DNA of 43,218 nt from a virus. The stretch lies in IMG/VR virus record IMGVR_UViG_3300029882_000050, positions 1 through 43,218 of that record; one strand, given 5' to 3'. The notes beneath the pieces are model-generated. The model had not been told where the DNA came from. It ran no database searches and saw only the letters and a program-made list of their open reading frames with translations. Made by a program: the position numbers and the translations under genes. Positions 1 through 8,421 of the stretch are shown one piece after another. How positions within the stretch are numbered: position 1 is the first letter of the stretch; every line of letters begins with the position of its first letter.

Positions 1-144
1 CACGGAATCGGTAACGGCAGCCGTCTCCGCCGTCTGCGCGAACGAGGCGAGGCCGGTAATCATACTGCTGGTCGCCGTGGACTGCTGATTGAGCGTCCCC
101 AGAACGTCGGACAACGTGTACGGGCGGTACACCCCAGATGCCAC
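1..144 (-). CDS. Tail-region protein, N-terminal part only (cut by window edge)
   Basis: Only the first 48 codons are in the window; the rest lies beyond position 1. The reading frame opens with GTG at 144 and reads MASGVYRPYTLSDVLG, followed by Ser/Thr/Ala-rich sequence. An AGGAGG Shine-Dalgarno lies 5-10 bases before the GTG and overlaps the stop codon of the upstream gene at 154, so the two are translationally coupled. Its place directly after the hub-like gene in the late operon suggests another minor tail or baseplate protein. No domain can be recognised from 48 residues. Confidence 0.7.
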   Translation of the reverse strand, partial: MASGVYRPYTLSDVLGTLNQQSTATSSMITGLASFAQTAETAAVTDSV

Positions 145-153
145 GGGCTCCTC

Positions 154-1551
154 CTAGATGCGGACAGCGGTGATCTCGGCGACACGGTACCCGCCGTCTG
201 AGAAGGTGATGGAATTGGAGATGACAATGAACGTGTCATTGATCCCCGGGTTGTAGCTGTTCTGCGAATCGGGAACGAAGCTGTTGATGACCGTGCACGT
301 CTGACCCGCACGCACCCACCCCAGGAACTCCTGCGTGGTGTTGAAGGTGATGCGCTCTACAGCGTACGCGTACTCTGTAGTCTCCCGCTGCGCGCGGGCG
401 AGTGCCATGGGAACCGTGGTCAGTGATGTGTCGTTGATGTACTCTGCATACACACCGCTGTTCGGGCCCGTGTAAAGGGTCTGCGAGGCGTAGTCGCTGG
501 ACGCGGCGACCACAGGGACCTGGTAGGAGTACCATATCTTGATAGAGGTACCGGCTGCCGGAGCGCCCGTGGTGGAGGTGAGGAAGAACCCTCCTACGGC
601 ATTCTGCTGAATTTGCCACTGCCCTGTGCCGGTGTCGCCCGCAGCCACGGTGGTGACCGTGACGGATGCCCCGTTGATGTACAGGGTCGGGGATCCGGTC
701 ACGGTGTACCGCAGGGGCCAGGACGTCTGCGCCCCGTCACCCCTCCAGGTGTCGGTGGGTGTGCCCGAGGTAGGGCCTGCGGGGATCGTCTGGTTGGCCC
801 CCTGGACCAGGACCCTGTTGTGGATTGTGGTTCCGTCCCACTCGTACCCGAACTGTGTGTCCTGGGAGAAGTGGCCTTCCGTGATCGAACCCCCGCCGGA
901 GGTGGTGGGGGACGTCGTGAACGTGACACCACTGCTGATTGCCGTGGTGGCGTCGTAGAAATGGAGCGCCCGGTTCTGGTCCACATACCATCCGTAGGGC
1001 GTGATCTGGCCCGCCAGCTGAGCGAGGTTCTTCCATGCGTTGGACAGGGAGTCGTAGTTCTGCACGAAACTCGCCAATGTCGGCCCAGGAGCGACGAACC
1101 CGCCGTCCTGAACCGTGGCCGCACTGATTCCGCAGCTCGCCTGTTCGGTCAGTGCGACCACGATCTGATCCACGGTGTACCCATTGAACGTCCCCTGGAC
1201 AATAGCGTTGTCCGCGTAGAACGTATAATCAGTGCAATTCAGGTCCCATTCGTTCTGGGTAGGACCGACCATGGTGAAGACAGGATCGTTCACCACTCCC
1301 GCGAACAAGTTCTGCGCCGCGATATTGTCGTACAGGGTCACCTGGGACAGGACGGGTATATGGAACGTGGGCCCCGAAAGCCCCTGGTAGTCATCGATCA
1401 ACGGAATAACAGCCGTGTCCCCCTGGCGACCGAAATTCTGCGTGATGGACATCTGCTGATTGGCATTCGCCCACGCCATCTTCGTCGTGTAGGTCGTAGG
1501 GCTCCCGCCGGGGGGCGTGACAGTGAGGGTAAGGCTCGGTGTGGCGACCAT
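154..1551 (-). CDS. Minor tail protein, probable tail-tip hub
   Basis: 465 residues following the tape measure gene, the usual place for distal tail or hub proteins of siphoviruses. The N-terminus (MVATPSLTLTVTPPGG) leads into a beta-rich region on perturbing and sampling a local frame (LYDNIAAQNLFAGVV), as in gp27-like tail hub proteins. A middle part contains VDQIVVALTEQ and SNAWKNLAQLAGQITPYGWYVD, a pattern common in hub domain 2, followed by further beta structure. The start ATG at 1551 has a GAGGTAG Shine-Dalgarno and lies 8 bases after the tape measure stop. I infer a structural role at the tail tip; the hub assignment rests on pattern and position, not on a search. No catalytic motif was seen. 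Confidence 0.75.
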   Translation of the reverse strand: MVATPSLTLTVTPPGGSPTTYTTKMAWANANQQMSITQNFGRQGDTAVIPLIDDYQGLSGPTFHIPVLSQVTLYDNIAAQNLFAGVVNDPVFTMVGPTQNEWDLNCTDYTFYADNAIVQGTFNGYTVDQIVVALTEQASCGISAATVQDGGFVAPGPTLASFVQNYDSLSNAWKNLAQLAGQITPYGWYVDQNRALHFYDATTAISSGVTFTTSPTTSGGGSITEGHFSQDTQFGYEWDGTTIHNRVLVQGANQTIPAGPTSGTPTDTWRGDGAQTSWPLRYTVTGSPTLYINGASVTVTTVAAGDTGTGQWQIQQNAVGGFFLTSTTGAPAAGTSIKIWYSYQVPVVAASSDYASQTLYTGPNSGVYAEYINDTSLTTVPMALARAQRETTEYAYAVERITFNTTQEFLGWVRAGQTCTVINSFVPDSQNSYNPGINDTFIVISNSITFSDGGYRVAEITAVRI

Positions 1552-1559
1552 GGGCTACC

Positions 1560-4500
1560 TCACATCCGGATGTGTACGCCAGCCTGGGGGAGGATCTTGG
1601 TCGCTACGGCGCGGCCGATCTTTCCCACCAGGAGGTTGATGTCGTTGTCGGACATCACCGACGCGCCCCGCAGGTCGACGTAGAGCTCTATCCCCCCGCT
1701 TCCCGCAGCGCCTCCGGAAGTCCCTCCAGGGAGTGCGGAGAGGCCGGACGAGGAGACCGCGAGGGTGCCGCTCACGGCTGTCTTGGCCGTGGCAGTGAGG
1801 CCGCTGGACAGGCCCTGGACGGCCTTGTGCGCCAAGGCTGCGTTGTCGTTGATGCCCTTGGCAATACCCTCGGGGATGGACAGGCCGACTTCGTCGGCGA
1901 ACAACTTCGAGGGCGAATTGATGCCCAGGAAGGATTTCGCTGCCTTGAGCGCGCCGCCAGCGAGGTTCTCCAGGCTGCTGAACAGGGCGCCTCCGGCGTT
2001 CTCGACGCCGCTGATGATGCCGTTGACGATGTCCGAGCCGATCTGAAGGAACCATGAGCCGACGTCCTTCACCGCGTCCCAGGCTTGGTGCAGAGCCCCG
2101 CTGATGGCGGAGACGATGTCCCCGCCGATCTTGACAATGGTCTGCCAGATTTCGGTGATCGGGTCGATGATCGCGAGCTTGATTGCAGCCCAGACCGTAC
2201 TGCAGACGGACTCGATTGTGTGCCAACAACTAGAAAGGAATGACTCAATGTCGTGGATAATCGGCTGGAGCTCCGCCCACACCTGCTGAATCGGTGTGAT
2301 CACGTACTTCTTGAAGAGGTTCCAGGCCGTGTCGGCTGCCGAGGTGATGTCGTGCCAGATTCCGACGAAGAATCCCGATATTGCATTCCAGGTATCCTGT
2401 GCGGCCGACGTGATATCGCCACCGAAATGGTTCCACAGGGCGACCAGCAAAGCGATAGGCGCGGCGAAAATCACGAACAGCAACGGCCACCATTTCTCGA
2501 AAAATCCGGAAATGGCATTCCATACAGTCGACGTCACCGACGCTATCGCGTTCCAGACGGCCTCCAAGGCGTGGCCTACAGCGAGGGCCGCCGCGACCAA
2601 TCCGCTCCAGGCAGCCTCCACCGCGTGGCCTACAGCGAGGGCTGCTGTGACCAATCCGCTCCAGGCAGCCTCCACCGCGTGGACCACGGACATCACAATC
2701 ATCTTGAAGAAGCCGAAGACATCGTTCACGATGTCGCGGAATGTCTTGAAATGCGTGTACGAATAGATCAAAATTGCCACAAGTGCAGCGATAGCGATAA
2801 TCACCAGGGTGACAGGGTCAGCGTCTAGCGCCATGTTGAACAGGTCCACAGCGCCCGTCAGGAGTGCGGTCTGGATTTCCGCCAGCTTCATCATGACCAG
2901 CGCGATACCGATGGCACCCACGACGGACAGGATCAACCCCACCAACTTCTGGTTGTGTGCGATCCACGACACGATGGGCCCGAGGACGTCCGCGATAATC
3001 CCGGCGATCTTCGAGACGACCGGGAGCAGCCGCTGGCCGATCTCGATTCCAGCTGCCTCCACCGTGGACTTCAGCACGTCCATCTTCTGATTGAACGTCC
3101 CCTGGATCGCACTCCAGTTGCTCACGTTCTTGCTCGTGCTGGACGTCGCCTTCCCGACCGTGGCGACGTTCTTCTCGAACGTCCCCAGGTGACCTCCACC
3201 GATCGTCAGGACCGTGGACAGACCTACAGAGCCACCGACCATCTTGGCCATAGCTGCGTTGTATGTCTGGGCGGCAGGGGACCCCGATGTCAAGAGGCTG
3301 TTGAACTGCTTGGTCTGCTCCGCGACCTTGGAGAATGCTTCCATGTTGGCGCGTTGAATGGGGGAGAGGTTGTTCAGTGCGGTGTTGTAGTTCGTCTGCG
3401 AAATCGTGCCGTTCAACACCTGCTGCCCCAGGGACCTCATGGTGGGGTCCATGGCGGACAACAGGGTGTTGGCGTTCTTCGATGCCTGCGCGGCATTGTT
3501 GTAGGTCGAGATCAGCACCTGGCCTCCCTTGGTGTGGGTGGCGATGGCGCTGGTCAACTCCTGAATGGTGCCGGTAAGGCCCTTCTTCCCCAGGTTCTGC
3601 GAGACCGTGTTGGAGTTGAGGCCCATAGCAGCCATCTCCTTGGTCTGCACCGCCGTGGGGTTCTCCAGGGAGCTGATCGTGTGCGCGAGGTCCTGGGTAG
3701 CGCGCTGCGCAGAGATGTTCTGGGACGTCATGGTGGCGATAGCGCCACCGATCTGGTCGAACTGGATCCCCGCAGATGCAGCGATGGCCGCGACATTGCC
3801 CATGGAGGACCCCAGGTCCTCCATCTTCATGTCACCCGCGCCAACGGTAGCGATCAGCCCGTTCATGATCTGGGTGGCCGATAGGTTCTGCTTCTGGAAG
3901 GCATTCATGGTGCCGGTCAGCGCTTGCGCTATGGTGTTGAGGTCGGCCCCACCCACCTTTGCGCCCTGGGCAGCCACGGTGAGGACCTGAATGCCCTGGG
4001 CCCCGTGGAATCCCGCGCTCTCCACGTGGTACATGCCGTTGGCAATATCCGTGGTACTGGTGCCCGTGGACACGGCCAGGGCGAGCATCTTGGACTGCAC
4101 GCCTGCCAGGGCGCTCTGCGACTCCCCCGCGTCGGTCACCAGGTGCTCGGTCAAGGACTGCCAGTTGCCCGCTGCCTTGACGCTCTCGTAACCCACGGCC
4201 GCGATGGCGAGGCCCGTAAGCCCGAACGCCTTGGAGGCCAGACCGGAGCTGGAAGCGGACGCGTCGTTGGCCGCGTCCATCCGCGCCTGCGCAGCCGCCA
4301 CCTCGTCCGTACTGCCTGCGGCCTCCGCGTTGGCTGCGGCCTGGGCGCGTGACGTGGCCTCCTGGCGCTCCTGAGCCTCCGTGGCGACGTCCGTGGCCGC
4401 AGCCGTCTTCTTCTCCGCCGCTGTGAGGGCGTTCGCCGCGTTTGACACATCTGCGGAAGTGACCAGGGCCGACTGCCGTGCCTGGGCGTCCGTGAGCGCC

Positions 4501-5000
4501 GTGGTGGCCACCGTCGCCCGTTCCTGGGCAGCTGTCACCTCCGCCAGGGAGACCGCCAGGGCGTCCTCACTCGCCCCTGCGGCCTTGGCCGACTCCAGCC
4601 CCGCCTGCGCGGTGGAGAGCCGCTCAGTGGCCGCCGCTGCCGCGTCCTGGGCCACCGCCAGGTTCTCCGCAGCTGTGGCCAACTCCTCTTCACTGGCGAT
4701 GTTGGCCTGCGCGTCCAGGAGCTCCTTCTCTGCCGCAGCCTGGCGTTCCGTGGCAGCCGTCAGCTGATCCTGTGCGGCGGACGCACGAGCCGCCGCGAGG
4801 TCCAGTGCGTCCGCTCCGGAGGCGGTCTGCAGCAGTGACTCGTCAATGGCTGCTCCCGCCCGCTCTGCGGACGTGGACGCCTTGTCTGCGGCACCGGAGA
4901 AGGAATCGAGAGCACCGTCGATACGCTCGATCACGCTGGAGATCTTGTCCGTGGCGTCGATCACTGCCATGACGGTGAATCCCTCAAGACCGATTCCCAC
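1560..5000 (-). CDS. Tail tape measure protein (TP901 family)
   Basis: At 1146 residues this sets tail length and is expelled during DNA injection. Residues about 25-250 are an Ala/Glu/Thr-rich coiled coil. Residues about 270-600 match the TP901 tape measure core (ESAGFHGAQGIQVLTVAAQG, LNTIAQALTGTMNAF, MEDLGSSMGNVAAIAASAGI). Two to three hydrophobic stretches follow (VGLILSVVGAIGIALVMMKL; VTLVIIAIAALVAILIYSY), then Trp-rich helical repeats and a Gly/Ser-rich end. A 54-bp tandem duplication sits at 2571-2678. The given start is a GTG at 5000 that overlaps the chaperone frame by 17 bases; an in-frame ATG at 4970 (MAVIDATDK) is an alternative with a weaker GAGGG upstream. Size and position after the chaperone frames fit the family well. 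Confidence 0.95.
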   Translation of the reverse strand: MGIGLEGFTVMAVIDATDKISSVIERIDGALDSFSGAADKASTSAERAGAAIDESLLQTASGADALDLAAARASAAQDQLTAATERQAAAEKELLDAQANIASEEELATAAENLAVAQDAAAAATERLSTAQAGLESAKAAGASEDALAVSLAEVTAAQERATVATTALTDAQARQSALVTSADVSNAANALTAAEKKTAAATDVATEAQERQEATSRAQAAANAEAAGSTDEVAAAQARMDAANDASASSSGLASKAFGLTGLAIAAVGYESVKAAGNWQSLTEHLVTDAGESQSALAGVQSKMLALAVSTGTSTTDIANGMYHVESAGFHGAQGIQVLTVAAQGAKVGGADLNTIAQALTGTMNAFQKQNLSATQIMNGLIATVGAGDMKMEDLGSSMGNVAAIAASAGIQFDQIGGAIATMTSQNISAQRATQDLAHTISSLENPTAVQTKEMAAMGLNSNTVSQNLGKKGLTGTIQELTSAIATHTKGGQVLISTYNNAAQASKNANTLLSAMDPTMRSLGQQVLNGTISQTNYNTALNNLSPIQRANMEAFSKVAEQTKQFNSLLTSGSPAAQTYNAAMAKMVGGSVGLSTVLTIGGGHLGTFEKNVATVGKATSSTSKNVSNWSAIQGTFNQKMDVLKSTVEAAGIEIGQRLLPVVSKIAGIIADVLGPIVSWIAHNQKLVGLILSVVGAIGIALVMMKLAEIQTALLTGAVDLFNMALDADPVTLVIIAIAALVAILIYSYTHFKTFRDIVNDVFGFFKMIVMSVVHAVEAAWSGLVTAALAVGHAVEAAWSGLVAAALAVGHALEAVWNAIASVTSTVWNAISGFFEKWWPLLFVIFAAPIALLVALWNHFGGDITSAAQDTWNAISGFFVGIWHDITSAADTAWNLFKKYVITPIQQVWAELQPIIHDIESFLSSCWHTIESVCSTVWAAIKLAIIDPITEIWQTIVKIGGDIVSAISGALHQAWDAVKDVGSWFLQIGSDIVNGIISGVENAGGALFSSLENLAGGALKAAKSFLGINSPSKLFADEVGLSIPEGIAKGINDNAALAHKAVQGLSSGLTATAKTAVSGTLAVSSSGLSALPGGTSGGAAGSGGIELYVDLRGASVMSDNDINLLVGKIGRAVATKILPQAGVHIRM
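2571..2678 (-). repeat. 54-bp tandem duplication inside the tape measure gene
   Basis: Two near-identical 54-bp units, 2571-2624 and 2625-2678, encode two copies of an 18-residue segment (HAVEAAWSGLVTAALAVG and the same with one Thr to Ala change). A diverged third copy follows in the protein (HALEAVWNAIASV). The unit keeps the reading frame, so each copy lengthens a helix by 18 residues. Confidence 0.8.
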
Positions 5001-5235
5001 GGCGTCCGCCCTTCTTCTGCTGTGCCTGCCTCTGTTGCTGGGCCTGCTCTTCGCGTGCGATCAGCTGGATAAGGAGGACGTAATCCTCAGCTTCCTTCCA
5101 CGGGCGCTTGAGGAACTCCTCCCGCGTCTGCCCCAGCTGCCGGAATATCTCCTTCTCCATCAGGAAGAACGCCAGGCTCGCCGGTCCCGATCCCCCCGAC
5201 CGAATCGCTGCCTGCGCTTTCGACAGGAAACCCAC
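4984..5235 (-). CDS. Tail assembly chaperone, downstream frame (gpT-like part)
   Basis: This frame encodes the short second chaperone domain: LAFFLMEKEIFRQLG, EEFLKRPWKEAEDYVLLIQ and a charged Gln/Arg-rich end, typical of the T part of G-GT chaperone pairs before tape measure genes. It overlaps the upstream chaperone frame (5087-5602) by 149 bases. It has only a GTG (5235) without a Shine-Dalgarno, so independent initiation is unlikely and production by frameshifting from the upstream frame is expected. The frame relation is +1 (equivalently -2), not the more common -1. A six-G run on the minus strand (six C at 5192-5197 on plus), read as GTC GGG GGG ATC in the upstream frame, is the candidate slip site. 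Its stop at 4984 overlaps the tape measure start. Confidence 0.8.
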   Translation of the reverse strand: MGFLSKAQAAIRSGGSGPASLAFFLMEKEIFRQLGQTREEFLKRPWKEAEDYVLLIQLIAREEQAQQQRQAQQKKGGRRGNRS

Positions 5236-5602
5236 GCCGCTCCTCGGGGGACGGCTGGCTGTTGAGCTCGTCCACCTCGGTCCAGAGGGTGTCGAAGACG
5301 GTTCCGGGAAGCCGCTTCACGTTCATGAGGTTGATGTCCCATACCTTCGATGTGCCGTTGGGCAGTTCGTCATCAAAGTTCCAGGCTGCGACCGACGCCA
5401 GGACCATCAGTTGCCGGTACCGTGCGATATCGGGTGTGGGAACGGCACGCCCGTTGTTCACCACGATCTGGGACAGCGCCCGCTCGCTGGCCTCCTTGTC
5501 GCCCTGGGAGACGTTCTCCTTCAGGTCGACCCAGTACTCAGCACCCGGGTGGTTGATCGTGATCCGCTTGACGCCGTCGTACGCGGAGAGAAAACCGGCC
5601 AT
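5087..5602 (-). CDS. Tail assembly chaperone, upstream frame (gpG-like)
   Basis: 171 residues starting at ATG 5602 (MAGFLSAYDGVKRITINHPG). The frame extends further upstream to 5779 but those codons overlap the major tail protein end. Helical chaperone-like body with EYWVDLKENVSQGDKEASERAL and DIARYRQLMVLASVAAWNFDD, as in actinophage tail assembly chaperones between major tail protein and tape measure. It is expected to coat the tape measure protein during tail assembly. The C-terminal 50 residues are Gly/Pro/Ala-rich and overlap the second frame, from which a G-T fusion would be made by frameshift. Family call rests on position, the two-frame arrangement and sequence pattern. Confidence 0.85.
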   Translation of the reverse strand: MAGFLSAYDGVKRITINHPGAEYWVDLKENVSQGDKEASERALSQIVVNNGRAVPTPDIARYRQLMVLASVAAWNFDDELPNGTSKVWDINLMNVKRLPGTVFDTLWTEVDELNSQPSPEERRGFPVESAGSDSVGGIGTGEPGVLPDGEGDIPAAGADAGGVPQAPVEGS

Positions 5603-5672
5603 CGCTGCCTCTTTCCAAGGGAACTTGTACAAGGAGAAGATCCCGGGCACATGTCTGGGATCTGATGTGCGC

Positions 5673-6899
5673 TTAGTACGGGAGGAACACCGAGTTGACC
5701 ACGGTGGCCTGAATGGTGTACTGACTGGCACCCGACAGGGGGCGACTGGCCTCGTAGGTGAGTGTGGACATGACCACATCGTCCATCTTCAGATCATTCG
5801 CGTACTTACTGAGGACGATCTGGGGCTGCGAGATGGTGATAGTGCCTGCGCTGGCCGGGTGTGTCAGCGTGAACGTGTAGGCACCGGTGGTACCGTTCGC
5901 CATCCGGGTGAAGTCACCGTACGTGGAATCGTTCAGCGAATCGAAGACGAGGTCGATCGTGCCCGAGGTGTGCAGTGTCACCGGGGTGATGAAGGAGGGT
6001 CCGTGCTGTCCGCTGTACGTGTACGTCTCCTTCAGTCCGTTGTCGATCGACACGGTGGTGTTGGAGACCTCGGACCGCAAGGAGCCGAAGATTGACAGTG
6101 TTGCCTCGGCGAATACGAAAGGGATGTCCGGCGTGAGGACGGAGACCGTGGTGGGAGTGGTGAGGATCGCCACCGACTGGCCGACCATGTTGGCGCTGAT
6201 GGACACGGCCTCATTGCCCGTAGGGGCCTTGAGGTCGAACTTGCCCACCTTGCAACCGGCGAACTGGAGGCTCTGGTAACCACCGATGTTCTTTTCGACC
6301 GTAAGCGAAGAAAGTGTGTTCTGCTCCTGGATCGTGTGCGTGTACGGTGCCACGACACCCACCACTGCCGCACTCGACAGGTGTGCGTAGACCAGCGCTG
6401 TCGAGAAGCTGATCGTCGTACTCACGATGGTGGTGATGGCCCGGCATTCCGCCGTGGTGGTCGGACCGGTGCCGTTGACATCGATTTGGATCACCTGGCC
6501 CACGGTGAACCCGGAAGCGGAGGCCACCGTGATGGAGGTGGCACCGATCGACACGCCTGCGGACAGTGTGGTGGACCCGGTTCCCGCAGCGCCGGTGACA
6601 CCCGCTCCGGCGAGGTTGTCCGCCCCGATGGACGAGACCAGGAGTTCCATGGCGTTGGCGGGGAACAGGGGGCCGTCAATGGCACCTGTGTAGTGCGCCT
6701 CGCCGTACAGGTTGTACACCTGCAGGTCGCGTAGGTTCTGCATCAGATGGGGTGCGAACCAGCCCGGGTCCTCCTCCATGGTGTTCCCGGTCATCGGAAG
6801 GAACGTCGTGGCCGCAACCGGAGTGCCGAAAGTCGCCTCCTTTGCGAGTCCGGTGGCGCTGAGGGATCCATACTTTTCTGTGATCGTGGGAAACGCCAC
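5673..6899 (-). CDS. Major tail (tube) protein
   Basis: 408 residues beginning with GTG at 6899 behind an AGGAGGAG Shine-Dalgarno. The N-terminal half carries the tube-protein signature seen in many actinophages: a mention of entry TGLAKEATFGTPVAATTFLP, GNTMEEDPGWF and a MELLVSSIG segment. Residues about 100-160 are a Ser/Thr/Gly-rich beta insert (TTLSAGVSIGATSITVASAS) that looks like an Ig- or Hedgehog-linker-like surface loop domain. The C-terminal half has FEVQ-like beta strands including TPVTLHTSGTIDLVFDSLND. It lies just before the chaperone frames, the standard site. It forms the stacked rings of the tail tube in the virion. Confidence 0.9.
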   Translation of the reverse strand: MAFPTITEKYGSLSATGLAKEATFGTPVAATTFLPMTGNTMEEDPGWFAPHLMQNLRDLQVYNLYGEAHYTGAIDGPLFPANAMELLVSSIGADNLAGAGVTGAAGTGSTTLSAGVSIGATSITVASASGFTVGQVIQIDVNGTGPTTTAECRAITTIVSTTISFSTALVYAHLSSAAVVGVVAPYTHTIQEQNTLSSLTVEKNIGGYQSLQFAGCKVGKFDLKAPTGNEAVSISANMVGQSVAILTTPTTVSVLTPDIPFVFAEATLSIFGSLRSEVSNTTVSIDNGLKETYTYSGQHGPSFITPVTLHTSGTIDLVFDSLNDSTYGDFTRMANGTTGAYTFTLTHPASAGTITISQPQIVLSKYANDLKMDDVVMSTLTYEASRPLSGASQYTIQATVVNSVFLPY

Positions 6900-7049
6900 C
6901 TTGATCTCCTCCTGAGAACTGTGGTAGAATTCGGCATTAAAGCGCTTAAGAGGCGCGGCCTTATGTCCGAGGACTACGGAAACTTGTTAGACCTTCAAGG
7001 CGAGGTCTGCGCTGCTTGTCGTGGGATCCCGACGTTCTCCTGAGCGTGA
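6900..7049 (-). other. Intergenic gap before the major tail gene
   Basis: 150 bases without a convincing gene, the largest gap within the tail module. Near 6899 it carries the AGGAGGAG Shine-Dalgarno of the major tail gene. Around 6936-6948 there is a short AT-rich near-palindrome, AAAGCGCTT. I could not identify a good -35/-10 pair on the minus strand. A separate promoter for the highly expressed major tail gene would fit here but is not demonstrated. Confidence 0.3.
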
Positions 7050-7313
7050 TCAGCTGCCCGGCGTCTCCTCCTGCTCGGACACGGTGGGAAGACCAGCTGA
7101 TGAGGCTGTGTCAGGAGTGTCTTCGGACACAGCCTCATCAGCTTTCACCGGCCTGCGCCGTGGCGGTGCTTCCTCGGTTACCTCGGAGATGTCCGCACGG
7201 ACGAGAAGACCGGTAGTCGCCTCGTCCGACACCTCGAATTCGTCCCCCGGACTGACACTGATTCCGAGGGACATGAAAGTGACCGGGAGTGCCCCGGTGT
7301 AGAGCAGCCTCAT
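7050..7313 (-). CDS. Small protein of the head-tail/tail module, function unknown
   Basis: 87 residues, ATG at 7313 with AAGGGG upstream. The first 45 residues look like a small beta-barrel (LLYTGALPVTFMSLGISVSPGD, then FEVSDE and GLLVRADISEV). The remainder is an acidic, low-complexity tail rich in Pro, Glu, Ser and Thr. Such a gene is often found next to the major tail gene in actinophages but its role is not established. The tail is encoded over an 18-bp perfect inverted repeat (7095-7112 with 7126-7143). About 150 bases of non-coding DNA separate it from the major tail gene. Confidence 0.75.
   Translation of the reverse strand: MRLLYTGALPVTFMSLGISVSPGDEFEVSDEATTGLLVRADISEVTEEAPPRRRPVKADEAVSEDTPDTASSAGLPTVSEQEETPGS
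7095..7143 (-). repeat. 18-bp perfect inverted repeat inside a coding region
   Basis: AGCTGATGAGGCTGTGTC at 7095-7112 is the exact reverse complement of 7126-7143, with a 13-base loop. On the late transcript this makes a very stable hairpin 45-90 bases before the stop codon of the 87-residue protein and upstream of the major tail gene. It lacks a following T tract. Confidence 0.75.
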
Positions 7314-7322
7314 ATAAGCCCC

Positions 7323-7793
7323 TTATTCGAGGAACTGCGCTTCAACAATGTCCGAGAACGTCTGCTGGATGTACGAGACCATGGGGGTGACAGCGCGTTC
7401 CGGGAAGTCGTTGGGCTGCGTTCCCGGATGGTTGACCTGCTTTCGGAACATGATCTGACCCTGGCCCGCAAACCGCAGGAAACGAGCGTTCCGGTAGCGG
7501 ATGATGTGCGGCTGCGTTCCGTCGATGACGTACCCGGCGTAAGGGACCGTGGAGTAGATCAACAGCTGCGCCGACCCCGCGCCCACACTTCGCTGGTAAC
7601 GGATGGACTTCTTCAGCCGCCCCCCCTCCGGGGAGACCAGGGTGGCGGGAGCCACAGGGGATTCGTCCTTGACCGCGTCCCGGATGACGGGTCCCACCTC
7701 GTCCGCCCATTCGGCAGCGGCCGTCATCCAACTGAATGCCTGGAGGCTGTCCCGTATCTGGTCCAGCCCACCGACGGTAAGTTCGAACGTCAC
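7323..7793 (-). CDS. HK97 gp10-like head-tail connector / neck protein
   Basis: 156 residues, GTG at 7793 overlapping the stop of the upstream gene (GTGA). The sequence follows the HK97-gp10-like pattern: an N-terminal helix with DEVGPVIRDAVKDESPVAPATL, then GRLKKSIRYQRSVG, and YAGYVIDGTQPHIIRY followed by FPERAVTPM. This family sits at the neck between capsid connector and tail terminator, or helps complete the head. Position between the putative tail terminator and the tail genes agrees. Confidence in the fold is higher than in the exact role. Confidence 0.8.
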   Translation of the reverse strand: MTFELTVGGLDQIRDSLQAFSWMTAAAEWADEVGPVIRDAVKDESPVAPATLVSPEGGRLKKSIRYQRSVGAGSAQLLIYSTVPYAGYVIDGTQPHIIRYRNARFLRFAGQGQIMFRKQVNHPGTQPNDFPERAVTPMVSYIQQTFSDIVEAQFLE

Positions 7794-8293
7794 GCCTGCA
7801 CCGCCTCGTAGATACTGAGCCCGAGGCGTCCTCTGAAATACAGCATGCGCAGGGTGGCCGGAGCGCGGGCTGGTGGTGTTTCGAGGTCGAATTCTTCACC
7901 GATCTGAAGAATCTGCGTCTGCAGTCCGGTCGTGAGATCCTCGATGTACCAGGGCATGGCCGTGGTCCAGTAGGCGAGCATGATGGCGTCCGCGATCACC
8001 GCAAACTCCTGGTCCACGGTCTGGGTGTCGGCGTTGGTCTCGTACGCGAGGTGGACGTCTACGTACCAGTCAAGGCGCTTGAAACCGGCCGTGGTCGGTG
8101 AGGGCGCGGAGCTGATGCGCGGGGCGGTCTGCCGCTTCCCGCGCATCCGGGACGCCTGCACGATGGCGATCGGGCCGTCCAGGTTCTCCACAGCGTCAGG
8201 GATCGTATGGGCAATCAGTGGTTGCGGGATGCCGGGAATCTGCAATCCGTCAATGATGCCCCGGCAGTACTGCTGGACCGAATTCATTGGCAC
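7790..8293 (-). CDS. Probable tail terminator / tail completion protein
   Basis: 167 residues starting with GTG 8293 or ATG 8287 (MPMNSVQQYCRGIIDGL). The layout, an N-terminal helix, a central DWYVDVHLAYETNAD strand region and a C-terminal RMLYFRGRLGLSIYEAV strand, resembles gpU-like tail terminators that cap the tail tube. It is placed between the head-tail adaptor and the gp10-like protein, where terminators commonly lie. Assignment is from position and pattern only. Confidence 0.6.
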   Translation of the reverse strand: MPMNSVQQYCRGIIDGLQIPGIPQPLIAHTIPDAVENLDGPIAIVQASRMRGKRQTAPRISSAPSPTTAGFKRLDWYVDVHLAYETNADTQTVDQEFAVIADAIMLAYWTTAMPWYIEDLTTGLQTQILQIGEEFDLETPPARAPATLRMLYFRGRLGLSIYEAVQA

Positions 8294-8298
8294 GGCGG

Positions 8299-8421
8299 CT
8301 ACATCCCTATCCTCGGAATACGCGTCGCCCGCGTGTCCGTCTTCACGGACTTCTTCCGCTTGTCCACAGCTGCTTTCTTGGCCATGGCTGCGGAACTGCG
8401 CCTGACCTTTCCTTTGGCCAT
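8299..8421 (-). CDS. 40-residue basic protein, unknown function
   Basis: A short frame from ATG 8421 to TAG 8299 preceded by a good GGAGG Shine-Dalgarno. It encodes a very basic peptide, MAKGKVRRSSAAMAKKAAVD then KRKKSVKTDTRATRIPRIGM, with about one third Lys/Arg. It fits neatly between the adaptor gene (ends 8435) and the terminator-like gene (starts 8293). The charge suggests DNA or capsid-interior contact, but that is a guess. Confidence 0.6.
   Translation of the reverse strand: MAKGKVRRSSAAMAKKAAVDKRKKSVKTDTRATRIPRIGM

Noticed and set aside
6962-7042. 26-codon plus-strand frame (MSEDYGNLLDLQGEVC...) in the gap before the major tail gene
   Set aside because: No ribosome site, opposite to transcription, too short.
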